From Phymatolithon calcareum (lineage: Eukaryota > Rhodophyta > Florideophyceae > Hapalidiales), in assembly GCA_977006965.1 (NCBI GenBank), contig OZ345379.1, positions 558,001 through 622,000 of the forward strand: a DNA stretch of 64,000 nucleotides, read 5' to 3'. Shown here piece after piece: positions 53,201 to 64,000 of this stretch. Made by a program: the position numbers and the translations under genes. The notes beneath the pieces are model-generated. The model did no database searches and was not told where the DNA came from. It worked only from the letters and a program-made list of their open reading frames with translations. Position 1 is the first letter of the stretch, and each line of letters opens with the position of its first letter.

Positions 53201-55995
53201 TGATCTATACATCAAATCGACAGAGAATAACGTACTTCTCATCGAGCAAGAACTAAGAAAACTTTACAATCTATTCGGACACCCAGCTATTGACTCACTT
53301 GTTGTCAATTTGCACTCATATATTACATTTGATGCGATGGAGTTCGACTAGCGTGGATACACGAGCAAGTATACAGACTCAGCCTTGTTCGTAAATGAAG
53401 TTCCCCGATATAAAATTAGCCAAACCTTCTCCAATGAGCGAGATGACGAATTCGAATATCAGCCTGATGACAAGCGAAGCCAAGCTTTCCGAACGGCAAG
53501 ATGACTTGGATGATATCAGCGACTTTCGTCCTAGATTCACAGCCAGAAGCAGGATATATGGAGGATAATCGGTTTCACGTTTGTAGTGCCCAAGGGGTCT
53601 ATAAATCTATAGCCGTGTCCATGACGAGTAGAACACACCGTCTCCGGCGTTCGGTATTTCCCGCACTAGCTCGTGCTAGAATTCTTGATTGGTTTCAGTT
53701 TTCTTCTTTATGCTTAGATTCCCTCATAATGATGTACTCCCAGCTTGCCTTCAATGCTCCGTTATTCGCCCTTCGAAACTGCTTCCATTATCCCTGCGCA
53801 TTCTAGAATATTAATAGATTTACCTAGAACTACGACTATGAATCCCAATCTATGGCGTTGTGACTGTAAAGATCATGATACACGTGTCTACATGTTCTCT
53901 GATCAGACAAGACCGCTTCAAAAGCTTACCGAAACTTCCATTAATTAAATTAACATATTGCTTAAGGACCATTCGGCCTCTTCTAATCTTTGATGATCCA
54001 ATTATAGACTATATAAATGTCGCAACTTCGCGGCGCCTAGGGCTTTCCATCAGGGAACATCTCGACCACAGCCAATGTTCCAACTTGTGCGTTCCAAACC
54101 CCACATCTACAGAGGAACCCAATACTCCGTCGAAAAATTCATGACTCTACAGGCAGCAGAGTTCACGTGGAATCTCATTGTCGATTTCTGGATCACAGTG
54201 TTCACCGGATTCCTTTCGGTTATTGCACATGATCAAGCAGAGAACTTCCTCTCAGACTTCTTTCACAATTCCTGCTCACAACGTGGAACAACGACGTAGG
54301 ACATTCCAGGAGAGTCACATAACTCATTGTCACTTTGTGAACATTTCCATGTTCCAATTTCTCGCGTCTATAATATGCTAAAAGACGGTTTTCCCATCAT
54401 GAAAAGGAGTATCAGCCTACGTCTAAAGGACCCAACGGTATTACACCTTGTCTCCTACTTTTCGGCTCTGTTCCACGTTTCCCGCTTCCAACGTATCCGC
54501 AATTGCTCCAATTGAAAAGCAGTGTTTTGAAGCCATGAGAGCAGTACGGAAAGAGATGGAAACTAATACTGCTCAACGACGTGTTGCAGCACCGCTGAAG
54601 TATAAGGAGCTGCTTCCTGGCATGTGTTCCTCATCCTGTCCACGATTATGGAGACAAGGTCAAAATCATTCGAAATGCCGTACACAGTTCACAGGTACGA
54701 CAACAGAAAAATGTTTTTGTGCCGATCGGCAAGATAAAACTTCTTTCAACTTCACTTGTATAACAAGCTCACTCTAATAATCCTATAAACCCTTCTGAGA
54801 ATTCTATGGCGCCGGCTGTAAACTCTCAGCAGCATTCTCCCTTATCGATTATGCCACCGGAATCTATTCCAACTCCTAACGTCCCAGAGACATATTAGCC
54901 GAGTTGAACAATCTTCAAGACCAATTTGGAAGTTTTCTTCAGCCTCTCGAAGCCTACATCGTTATACTTCTCAGGCGTTTCTATCGTTAACGTTTGCATA
55001 AATTGAGAGGTCCAGGCTCTATGAAAATGGAGCAACATCTGCTTTCGTCACTGTTGTTGTTCATGACATGAAAGATCTTCGTTTCGACGATGGTAAGAAG
55101 TCCAAAGTCTAACAACCTGTGGAGAAGAGAACGTAAGAGCTCGTAAGAGAAACAGACTTACCTCAAGTTGCCACAATTCTTCAGTCACGTTTCGTCCTTA
55201 CAATAAGGAACTTCGAGAAACTTGACGAGAAAAACAATGCTCGCTTGGTAATTCTTGGAAATATGGACCCTGAAAAGTCACGTGTTGTAAATGAAGCTCC
55301 AACTGTCCTCAAGTCGTCCATTCGTCTTGCACTGGGACTAATTGTTTCTCACGGTTTTGATATGTGCAGTGGAGACATATCTCAAGCTTTTCTTCAGAGT
55401 GATAAGCCCATCTACAGAACTGTTTATATTCACCCATCGAACGGTGAGAACGTCTTACAACGTATTGGACCATCTTCTGGTACCATATTCAGAGCTATTA
55501 AAGCCCAATATGGTCTATGTGACTCTCTTGGATATTGGGGGCCAACATTTCCAGATTGACATGCCGGAAACCTTGGCATGCAGTCCTCTATTCTCGATTC
55601 ATGCTTCTTCTCTAACGTTGTAGGATCAAATCTCAAAGGAATTCATGTCACTCAAGTCAATAAAATTGTGGAGGAGGCACACCAGAGTTCAGCAGTTTAG
55701 AAAAAGAAAAATCTCAACGCTTGGAGTGCAAACCTAGTACAAGCTACTTTCTCATACAGTTCAACGGTTTACGTATTGATGATACGAGTCTGGAGGTTAT
55801 GTACGGTATCAAAACGACTATTTCACAAGTGTGAAGAGCGTATAGTACAACGTAGACGGGTTGCAGAAAAGTCTCATGTTCCACAACTTGTACGAGGCGC
55901 CAAGTCTCGTTTGACAATGCTCAACGCTCTCAAATCCAGTCTGAGCACTGCGCCGTTCATAGTTCTCTGCACAATGCCATTCAGAAACTGAATTA
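50267..55995 (+). pseudogene. Decayed Ty1/copia-like retrotransposon (gag to reverse transcriptase)
   Basis: Plus-strand fragments in several frames preserve the copia order. Gag-like parts are at about 50267-52230. A knuckle-like MLCRACKSDSNLNRDCPKI is near 52363. IDNGGSKSPTGIPS (near 52855) lies in the protease position, with Asn where Ser or Thr is expected. The pre-integrase motif IEQELRKLYNLFGHPAIDSL is near 53240. Integrase fragments include FTGFLSVIAHDQAENFLSDF and GESHNSLSLCEHFHVPISRV (54200-54370). A reverse transcriptase core with HGFDMCSGDISQAFLQSDKP lies at 55245-55559, and later fragments run to 55991. Integrase before reverse transcriptase identifies copia. Many stops make it dead. 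LTRs were not found. Confidence 0.8.
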
Positions 55996-56590
55996 CCATG
56001 CCCATCTTTTGTATCTTTCTAACGCCCGTTCAGGATAGCAATGTATTGTTTAAGTAGTCTAGCCCTAATATTCTGCTGTTCCCCAAGCTCTGCAGTTTCC
56101 AGATTTCTGCAGTTCTTGAAAACACTACTTAATCAACCAGCTGAGTCCTGAGTAGCAGACTCAGTAGTAAAATGGAAAGGTCAAGAAGACTTTTGTAGCT
56201 TATGCTGAGTTCTCCATCCATTCTTTTAGACCGACAGTAACCCTATCTCGCACCTACACTCCCCGAAATTAATATATCACCACATGGCAAAACCTTCACA
56301 GGCGAGCGCACGGCCAGAAACACGAGATGCTACTGGTTATTCTGCAATGGCCTTCGCATTGCTTTACGTGCTGGATCAGATGAGGCCCGCTTAGTTTACG
56401 ACAACTCTCAGTGCGCGACGAAATTTATAATAGCGCACTTTTCGCGCGCAATAATTTAGCTCCAGAAACCTTTATGCATCTGCCAAGCGGAACTAGATAG
56501 GATTCAGTGGCCCCTCTGCGTCCTGTAGCCTTCTTTACATGCATAAATACGTACCTCCATGAGTTTTTGAGTTATCCGGCCCTCAATCAT
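55996..56590. other. 3' remnant of the retrotransposon region
   Basis: The stretch between the last copia-like coding piece and the transposase pseudogene. Short coding-like pieces (such as ETRDATGYSAMAFALLYVLD near 56330) may belong to the ribonuclease H end of the element or to another remnant. Confidence 0.3.
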
Positions 56591-57615
56591 GGGTCGCGGA
56601 CTGTCTCTACGAAGGAGGATGTTGCGGCGTTTTGAGCGCTCCATTCCGTTGGCATGATCCGGAGGGCCATTGCAGAGAGTGCTAAACGGTCCCGAAAAAA
56701 CGCGTAGAACTCTCTGAAGAAGTCTCTCGCCCAATCTCGGCCGATCAAGGCAGGGCAGCCCCGAAAGGGGGCTCAGCATGCTGCTCGGCCGGCCATTCTC
56801 AAGGATTCTTCGACAAAAATGACGGCTCGTGAGCTCCATGACATGTACAATCTGCCCGCTGGAGTGCGTCGCGTGCACCAGGTGCTCAGCGACATCAAGT
56901 ACTTGGAGTTCAAGCGAATAAAAAGCGATCTAGGCCTCACCCCTTGGAACTGGAAAGAGCGTGTCCAGTGGGCATGCATGCAACTTCACCTCAGCCGCTT
57001 ACAGTGAACGAGGACGATCTATACGGATACTATTGGGCATACAAAAGGATCACTAAGCAGTCCTTTTCGCGCAACAAGCAAGGAGGTGGGGGCGTTATGC
57101 TTTGGGGTTTCCGTTCCTAGCGCGGAAAGCCCGAGTTAGTTTTCGTACCGAACACGGTGGACGCGCAAAAGTACGTGGAGCTATTTTGAAACCATTGGAG
57201 CCGTTTGTGCAAGCGTTCTACTCTGGGGGCTGGCGTTTCTAGCAGGAAAAGGCGCCGGTGTACAAAGAAAGATACAAGAACTAGGACTTTTTTGATGCAA
57301 GGATCAGCATTATGACCTAGCCATCACGTAGCCCTGATTTCAGCACATAGATAATCTGTGGGGCATCGTTGTGCGTGACATTTACGACACCTTGAGTACG
57401 AAGACGACTCCATTGAAGCGGTCCAAGTATCTTGAGACCGTATCGAGCAGGATATGCCTCACAAACTGATATAGTCGATGCCCGACAGGTGCGTTAAGGT
57501 CATCTAGAATTGCGGTGGGTCTATTGGCAACTACTTGTCGTTTACTGGTGCGACAGGCTGAGAAGGATGCGAGTGGTTCTAAATTATTACGAACGAAAAT
57601 ATCGGCTCTATACAA
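56590..57615 (+). pseudogene. Broken Tc1/mariner-family transposase
   Basis: Reading the plus strand across frames gives the family layout. An N-terminal HTH-like part contains MTARELHDMYNLPAGVRRVH and QVLSDIKYLEF. The linker has WKERVQWACMH. The catalytic part has VNEDDLYGYYWAYKR, GGGGVMLWGFRS (57081-57117) and PNTVDAQKYVEL, then near 57300-57400 a degraded PSRSPDF and IDNLWGIVVRDIYDTL. In active members, three acidic residues (DDE or DDD) catalyse cut-and-paste transposition. Here stops (for example the TAG at 57118) and frameshifts interrupt the gene. Terminal repeats were not recognised, so it cannot be linked to the MITEs in this window. Confidence 0.75.
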
Positions 57616-58245
57616 TTAATCTTGATTTTCCTTTTGACTTCGTCGGTTCTCTTTGAATTAGAGAAGTCAAGGCATTGAACTAGACAGTTATGCATGTAGT
57701 ACGAGAAAAAGAGTGACGCTAGGTCAAACGATTTCTCCGTCCCAATGGTCAAACCTGAAGTACAGGTATGAGTGCTACGTTTCTCATTACACTAAATGTT
57801 ACACCTGTAGTTCAAAACTAGTACAACCTATGCAAATAAACTGGTGCTACAATTGTCTTTGCAATGTTCTGTTTAACGTCGTTTTATTGGTCCAAATTAG
57901 ATTCCCACAACCTTCAAAATAGAAATAGGAAGTGGAACCAAAATCGGCCTTATTATATGTAAAAAATAAGTTTAGCATAGAATGGAAGATGCGATCAGCG
58001 TCTATATAAGAATATCCGACGTCACGCTTTGCTTGAGAAGGCAAGACTGAAACCGAGAAAACGACTTAGAGTAAGGTCGAAGAGTGTGCAACATGTTCGG
58101 GAAATTAATGCGAGGGGTGTTCTAAGATACTCACCGCCCACTCATTGACTACGCGTAGGCCTGCGCCACCTTACCCATACGATACGGCGATCTGGGTTTT
58201 CCACTTGCATCGTCGCTCGCGTACACTTGCTTCCTCCCGTCTATA
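57616..58245. other. Gene-free stretch
   Basis: No supported gene. TATA-like CTATATAAG at about 58002-58010 and CTATAAT just before the following ORF could serve as promoter elements. Confidence 0.35.
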
Positions 58246-58754
58246 ATGGCTTCGCTTCAGCTTTTCGCCAACCTGCTCACCGCGCTGCCTTTCCTGTCGC
58301 ACTTTTACTCGACACGCCACTCTCACACCTTTCCTCACGATAGGACTTTGGCTCGTAATTCATCTCTGAGGCACTACTCGTCAAAGCGTCACGCTAACCT
58401 ACTGGTACGCTCACTGGCTTACAGAGTGAGCTGACCTTCACAATTGCAGATCAAGATCAGCGCTCCTTCCATCTTGACCCCGCCGACTTTTCTCCCCGGG
58501 AAATCCGCACACGCAATCGTATTCACTCTGTGTCTTCCTCGATGGCCGCTCTCCCTTGCTCGGTCATCCAGCAGAGTCACTTCGGCACAAAGGCCGACAC
58601 CGAAATTTGGACCGCAATGATCGACTTTCGATTAGGAAACTCCCTGTTCTCTGGCACACAGCACTGTCTATTATTCCAGATGCGCAATAGTTCCGTCCGT
58701 AGGCCTCTGTTTCACGATTCTCGGTTCGATTCTATCTCCTTAAATCTAGGATAA
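58246..58754 (+). CDS. Possible two-exon hypothetical gene
   Basis: One frame starts MASLQLFANLLTALPFLSHF at 58246 and runs to 58434. A second frame runs to 58754 and is open from about 58450 (QDQRSFHLDPADFSPREIRT ... LFHDSRFDSISLNLG). A 62-nt intron 58388-58449 ending TTCACAATTGCAG would join them in frame. Both parts have protein-like composition and the first could be a targeting peptide. No family is recognised, and the area is repeat-rich, so this may be part of an element. Confidence 0.35.
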
Positions 58755-58834
58755 AAAAATGTTCAAGACCCAGTCATCGTCGTGAATGTATCGTACTAAT
58801 TGCTGTACTTCTTGTAGTGCCACAAATCAAATCG

Positions 58835-59200
58835 AGCACGCTGGATCGTAAATCCAGTCTACAAACATGGAAAAACACGACCAAGAGAATAACGCTCCAG
58901 AACACTAGAAATTGGTTACGTCACTCCGCTGGGCAGAAAACAAGTAACGTTTTATCCTAGAATACGGATATCTCGCCAGTAACTTCAGATGTGAAGCCTA
59001 TGTCAAACAATCTTCTCAACAAGTTTCAACGAAGAGTGCAGGAACAGTACTGGCGGTTCAAGGGTGGATAGTCCGAGAACCTTACGATCGCGGTTGGCCA
59101 GACTTCTTGTAAGGCTGTTTCTTTGGGGGGATAGAAAGTATCGTGGCAGGAGAGCTATCCATTTGACATTCTGGTCCTTCTGTTCTTTCCGGAGAACTTT
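58835..59200 (-). repeat. Dispersed repeat, copy 2 (inverted copy of 41795-42171)
   Basis: The minus strand reads from AAGTTCTCCGGAAAGAACAG to TGGATTTACGATCCAGCGTG, parallel to the copy near 42 kb. It is diverged but collinear. Confidence 0.7.
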
Positions 59201-59260
59201 CAACAAGAACGATTCCGTTGAGCCAAGAAAACAAAGCCTTCCTATGTTATAACAGAGCAA

Positions 59261-61449
59261 AACGTCTGTTCATGGGTCCCAAGACCAAGGTTTCCTCAAG
59301 AATTTTGCTTAAGTGCGAAATACTTTCAAAGGAAGGAGAAGGAACAGACAATCACTGGACGGTGATTGTAAGGGACACGAGAGAAGATACGCAAAGTGGT
59401 CAGTTGTCGTGCGCGCGCAATGATTTGTGAGCTACCAACCGTTAAGGAAAAAAGTGGATTCGGCAAGATGAGTTTACTCCAAGATATCTTGCCCTTTTGT
59501 ATCTCCCCTATCTCTCCGGGGACCGCTCGAACAGAGGGAAGCTCTATACATATACTGATCCGTCTACTGATGTAGCTCTTCGGCAAATAGGTACTTGGCG
59601 GTGGAAGCAGTAAACCAGCACATGCATGTCTGTGATCCTGCCGCGCTATTAAGTGCAACTGGGGTACTAGGAACACACAGTTTGATGAATTCTTGCTCAG
59701 ATACGGTTAGACTTCCATCATCCTGTTCAACATACAGTGCATACTTGCACTAATACGTATCGTTATTGTACATCTGACGCGCGAGAAGGCCACTCTTACA
59801 TCCTTGGGGTACTTTCCCGGCACCCACAGCACAGATACGGTGGACCATTGCCAAAACTATACACATATGCGTCCTGAATCTCACAAGATAATGGATGACG
59901 GCTGTTACCCTGAATCGTGACTGCTGGTTACCCGAGAGACAATCGACAAATTTTCTGAAGTAATGGGAATTCACATTCCTATCCGGTCGCCTCTTGGCTC
60001 GTATATCTAATAAAATACTATTCTACTGCATGCCAAATATTTCAATTCTTCGATTGAATCTTCGCTCGGAAATGAAATATTTCGTAAGGTCATACTCCAG
60101 CTTTTCATCCGATTCAGGATCTCAAACAAACGAACTGGAATCCAGTTCTGATTCGCTAATACGTTTTCCTTCTAAATTACAGGGAGCTCTTTAATATTGG
60201 AGTAATTGGAATGCTACTCTCATAAAAAACTGGTGGATTAATTTGGAGCACACATTTGAGAGTATTGACCAATAGCTGATCTTCCCGAGGTTGAATACAT
60301 AATTTAGACCAATTGGAGGGCGCTTTATGCCCTGATTACAGACTTCAGCTGATAAAATTAGTTTATATAAACACTGTGCACCTCAATAAAGGCTGCGCAG
60401 CAGGTCCAGAAATGAGACCTAACTCAAAGGAAATGTCGTTTTTTTCTTCCTTCCCTCGGAATCTTCTCCTTATCAGCTGTACCTTCCGGTAAGACACTTC
60501 TCTATAAGTGTTGGATGTAATGATTTGCGGGTTCTCCCATGGGCGAAAGCGATGGCCCAAAGAGAAGGAACCTAGCTAGAAATTTCCGAAAACGAAGAAA
60601 AATTGTAGAAAAAAGGAATTACAATGACTTTTCTTTAGTATAGAAATGTGTTCATAGCGGGGGGGATTGTTCTCATTTTCGTAGCGCTGTTTTTAACTGT
60701 CTCTCCTCCGAAGTGGGGGTTCTCCAATTATTGCCAATGCGAAGGCCATGAATGTCTGCGTCGGTGAGAAGAGTCTTCGTCTGAACGCCAGGATCAATGA
60801 TTTCTGGGAAAATCCGATTATTATAATATATTTCATTCCTTCTTACTGCAAGGCCTCGGGACAGTTAGTCCCCTTGCATTTGAAGAGAGATTTCAGTCCA
60901 GGGGGCTTATCATAAGATGACGTATTCCAACTTACCTATTTACTCTGCCGAAAAGAATCAAAACGGTTTGAGAGACGAAAGAACGCGGATCGAACTTGAT
61001 GTACTAATACTTACAGTGAAATAAAAAAAAGAGTCTTCAATTTTTAGGATTGCAGTTTGCTTGCCGTTTCGCAGTCTTGCCGGTGACCTTAAATTTATAT
61101 ATGTTTTGAGGGGTTTTTAGTTTGGAAAGGCACTCCGATTTCAGTTCTGCAGGTATTTCAGTTAGAAGGGTTGTACTTTAATATCGCGCCTGTCACAGAA
61201 TCCTCGGTAATTGCTAGTCTGATGTCAGAGATATAACAGAATATTAGTGCAAAATGAGAACGTATTGATCTTTTAATTTCGTTCATATATATTAACTGAA
61301 TATCCACTATTTTTGGTCCATGACGACTACAACTTTGAAAGGTGGTGTTTTCGTAGTTAAGAGGATTTATTGAGAAGATACCATGTGTCCCAACGTGAGG
61401 AAAGTAGGCTCCTTTCTTAGCAGTTTACTATACTCGAAATTTCGGTTCC
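59261..61449. other. Gene-free stretch
   Basis: About 2.2 kb of AT-rich sequence with only short open frames. No domain, RNA gene or repeat structure was recognised. Confidence 0.4.
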
Positions 61450-61908
61450 TTAATCAGAATTACTTAGTATCGCGTCTATGGCTCGGGCCACATTGGTCTC
61501 TTCTGTGGGGGTCCATGTTGGCTTCCTCAGGATGCTCTTCAGTGTTCTAACTGCCCATGCTCCTTGACTGCTCATTCTTCTATTAACTTCTGCGGATTTC
61601 TTGGAAAATGACCTACAAACCACCTTGCGCAGAGAATTCTGTGCCTGCTTTCTTTCATCCTCACTGCTTGGTGCCGTGGACCATGCTTTGTAAATGTAAT
61701 TTTCTTCTTGTTCCCAGGCTAGTCGGAGGGGACTCCTGTCTTGGATATCGGTTGGTGTGCTCAATTTTCGCATGCGGTCCAGTGTCTCGACTTCCAGTTC
61801 TGCTCCCGCGTCGCGCGTCTCCTCCACAACCTTCCTAAGTCTTCGCGTTAGCTTCGAGAGCAGGTGCTGTCCGCGGAACTCCCATGGTTCTATTTGGGAG
61901 AGCTTCAT
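61450..61908 (-). CDS. Hypothetical protein, 152 aa
   Basis: The ORF has its own ATG and starts MKLSQIEPWEFRGQHLLSKL. The protein is basic and helical, with RRLRKVVEETRDAGAELEVE, LAWEQEENYIYKAWST and AQNSLRKVVCRSFSKKSAEV, and ends AIDAILSNSD. Codon use and composition look coding, and it is intact in otherwise decayed surroundings. No family is recognised; it could be a small host gene, a last exon or part of a mobile element. Confidence 0.5.
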   Translation of the reverse strand: MKLSQIEPWEFRGQHLLSKLTRRLRKVVEETRDAGAELEVETLDRMRKLSTPTDIQDRSPLRLAWEQEENYIYKAWSTAPSSEDERKQAQNSLRKVVCRSFSKKSAEVNRRMSSQGAWAVRTLKSILRKPTWTPTEETNVARAIDAILSNSD

Positions 61909-62498
61909 TAGTCTTCTCCAATGCCGCCCTGCTCACTTTCCAAACAAAGATGGTGTTTTCAAAACCCTTCTTTCAAAGTGTAAAAATGTTTTCATTTTCT
62001 CAAGTCGTACTAGAGAACGCCTCATGACTCCTGTGCCTCCGAGTCACTTCCTTATGATGTAGATGACTCGAGACTCGTCCTCAAAGAGTCGTTCCGAGTC
62101 TTTGTATGATTTATGATCGCTAATTTATGATGAAGAGCCCTAGGTCATATCATATCTACACACTCAGATGCTCCCATCTTTAGAATGGGGCAAATGTCGG
62201 GCGACTTCGGTCGACTTCGCAATTGAAAGCATCACACTTGTCAACCACGACCAGTGCACTATATGTTTATTAAGCATGAAAGCATTGCAAGTGCAGAGTG
62301 AGGACTTGAAAAATAGTGAGCGATGCGACTTTCGCTGAACTCTCCATAAAATCTGATACCACTTAGCATGCCACGTATCGCGCGGATCATCTACTTAGAG
62401 TGCAATCCAAAACTTCAACAGTAGAGGAGTGGCGCAGCCACGGGTGCAATTCATGTCGCCAAAGTCCCCATTGGTGCTGAAACAACGACTAACGAGTA
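61909..62498. other. Upstream region of the 152-aa ORF
   Basis: No gene was recognised in this 590-bp stretch between the hypothetical ORF and the MITE. Confidence 0.35.
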
Positions 62499-62969
62499 CA
62501 GTCAAACCCCTCTAACTGAAAACCCTATAGCTGAAAAAACTGCAAAACTGCAAACGAGCAGCCTTTCCTGACCTAAAGAGCACGGAAAAATATTCAAATT
62601 TAAAGGTGGGGTGCAAACTTGCAAATTACAAACCTGAAAATTTAAGCCACCTATTTTTCGTTAAATCTTGAAGGTATTTTTCACATGAGGAGTTTATATA
62701 GCAGGTGGCTTATCGTGCGAACAGAGGGCTAGAAAAGATAACTTTCGTATATTTCTTTTCAAAGTTCGATCATTTATTGGAACGTAACTAGGGAAAAGGG
62801 GTTGTCATATATTCTCAGGCTTCGACAGAAGGACACGTGCCACATTCTGTAAGTTGACTGTAAAGAGTGTGAATTTTGATTGTATAACAGACCCCTCCGA
62901 CCGAAAAAAACCCTTCAACAGAAAATGTACAATCTGTCCCGAAATTTTGCAGTTAGAGGGGTTTGACTG
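62499..62969. mobile_element. Pogo/Tc1-like MITE, TA duplication (copy 3)
   Basis: The 471-bp element has ends CAGTCAAACCCCTCTAACTG and the complement of CAGTTAGAGGGGTTTGACTG, so its 20-bp inverted repeats are perfect. TA flanks it at 62497-62498 and 62970-62971. The interior contains diverged internal copies of the terminus (ACCCCTCCGACCGAAAAAAA). No coding capacity was seen. Confidence 0.88.
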
Positions 62970-62971
62970 TA

Positions 62972-64000
62972 CCATATTGTATGGTTAGAGGCCAACAACA
63001 GCACTGTTACCTCCTGCCTTCTTCGTTCCCCATTCACTACATGAGAGTCCTGGTGAATAGAAATACTTCTCCGCAGATTTTTCTGTGCCCAGCTTGTTTT
63101 CTACTTCAAGTTCGTATTCGGAACGCGTCCGTTCCAGAGGGGCAATCAGCTATTGAGCTCTTTTTCCAAATTTTCCTCAATGCTCGTTGTGGACACCTGT
63201 AGAAATCTACCTCAAGTGGACTGGAGAGTAGCCTGTGTTACACCTTTTGGAACTTGAGGATTGCGGTAATTCTCTTGTCCTATCATATGGGATCTTCCTC
63301 CGCAACAAGGCTTCTATGAAAACTGCTATAAATTTTTGAGGGGGTAACAAAATACGTCTTTCACGCAGGTAGTAGTGTTGCAGCTCGCACGAGACAACTG
63401 TACAGACATCTATGGATAGAGAACAACCATCACTATGACCCTACCATGAGTGCGCTGGATATGCTTTCTTCTTCTTAGCTGCTGAGCGCTGTTAAAAGAG
63501 CTGGGAATGTTTCTCATTGCATTGGCAATTGACCTCACTTTAATAACCTCTCTTGTAAGAGTGCACCTCTTATGTACTATGTAGATTGCCTTCTTTCAGG
63601 CTCGAAGTCTCGAGAAACTATTCCTTGTTCGCTTCTTACTTCCTTCGATCACCTTCGGGGTCTGGAATCCTTCCAATATTGACAGCATGATACAAGAGTT
63701 TGGCGGCAAAGCACGTCAATGAATCGGCAGTCTCTGTGTAGCAATGTTAACATTAAAATTATAGCACGTGTGTCAAATGCATTTCGGGCTCAAACATTTT
63801 TATATTATAAGAAATTGAATTGATTTTATATGATCGAGCTGTAATTTATATGTAAACATTGCTTCACATAGGATCCGGACTTTCTGACTCATGTCGCTTT
63901 CTTGATATTTGCTCTAGAAAGTTGTTCATCCCTTCAGCGAACGGAACGTTAGAGATGTAACGAGGGTATCCGGGTAGTTTTTGTGGCGAAATAGTACGCA
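62972..64000. other. Gene-free stretch to the window end
   Basis: Only one short plus-strand ORF (62963-63202, 79 codons, overlapping the MITE end) is present, without motifs. Nothing else is supported. Confidence 0.35.

Overview
The window is eukaryotic nuclear DNA. It carries cytosolic and organellar housekeeping genes, plastid-targeted genes with short spliceosomal introns, a V-ATPase subunit and many decayed transposons. Genes are compact and intron-poor. Plastid precursors start with a red-algal style transit peptide (Met, then an early Phe). A psbM-like gene is nuclear. Together these suggest a florideophyte red alga such as Chondrus crispus; this is inferred from gene content, not from a database match.

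The left part (about 1-26 kb) is a gene island. In order it holds: the 3' part of alanyl-tRNA synthetase (+); a RUS/DUF647 protein (-); a 1.3-kb patch of small mobile elements; a large NB-ARC/WD40 NLR-type receptor (+) with twelve nearly identical WD40 repeats and a predicted 44-nt intron; an MMtag-domain protein (-); V-ATPase subunit a (+); uroporphyrinogen-III synthase (+); a small one-helix plastid membrane protein (-), divergent from a nuclear PsbM-like gene (+), the two sharing a promoter with two CACGTG boxes; a P-loop kinase-like protein (-); a TPR/HAT protein resembling HCF107/Mbb1 (+); and a small Ser/Pro-rich protein (-). Several genes serve the plastid: tetrapyrrole synthesis, photosystem II and plastid mRNA maturation.

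The right part (about 26-64 kb) is dominated by mobile DNA and its debris. It contains two decayed Ty1/copia-like polyproteins (about 31.8-34.1 and 50.3-56.0 kb), a broken Tc1/mariner transposase (about 56.6-57.6 kb), two of the three pogo-like TA-flanked MITEs, a tRNA-derived SINE with a clean 13-bp target duplication, a second tRNA-like Pol III unit, several dispersed repeat families, and a 1.64-kb almost perfect array of a 10-bp unit. Only a few short hypothetical ORFs remain there.

The most unusual items are a small terminal-inverted-repeat family with 7-bp target duplications that includes a 19-bp micro-copy, the NLR gene with homogenised WD40 repeats varying at a few positions, and the divergent photosystem gene pair. 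Splice sites were read by eye from consensus and frame, and all family assignments come from recognised motifs. No search was run.
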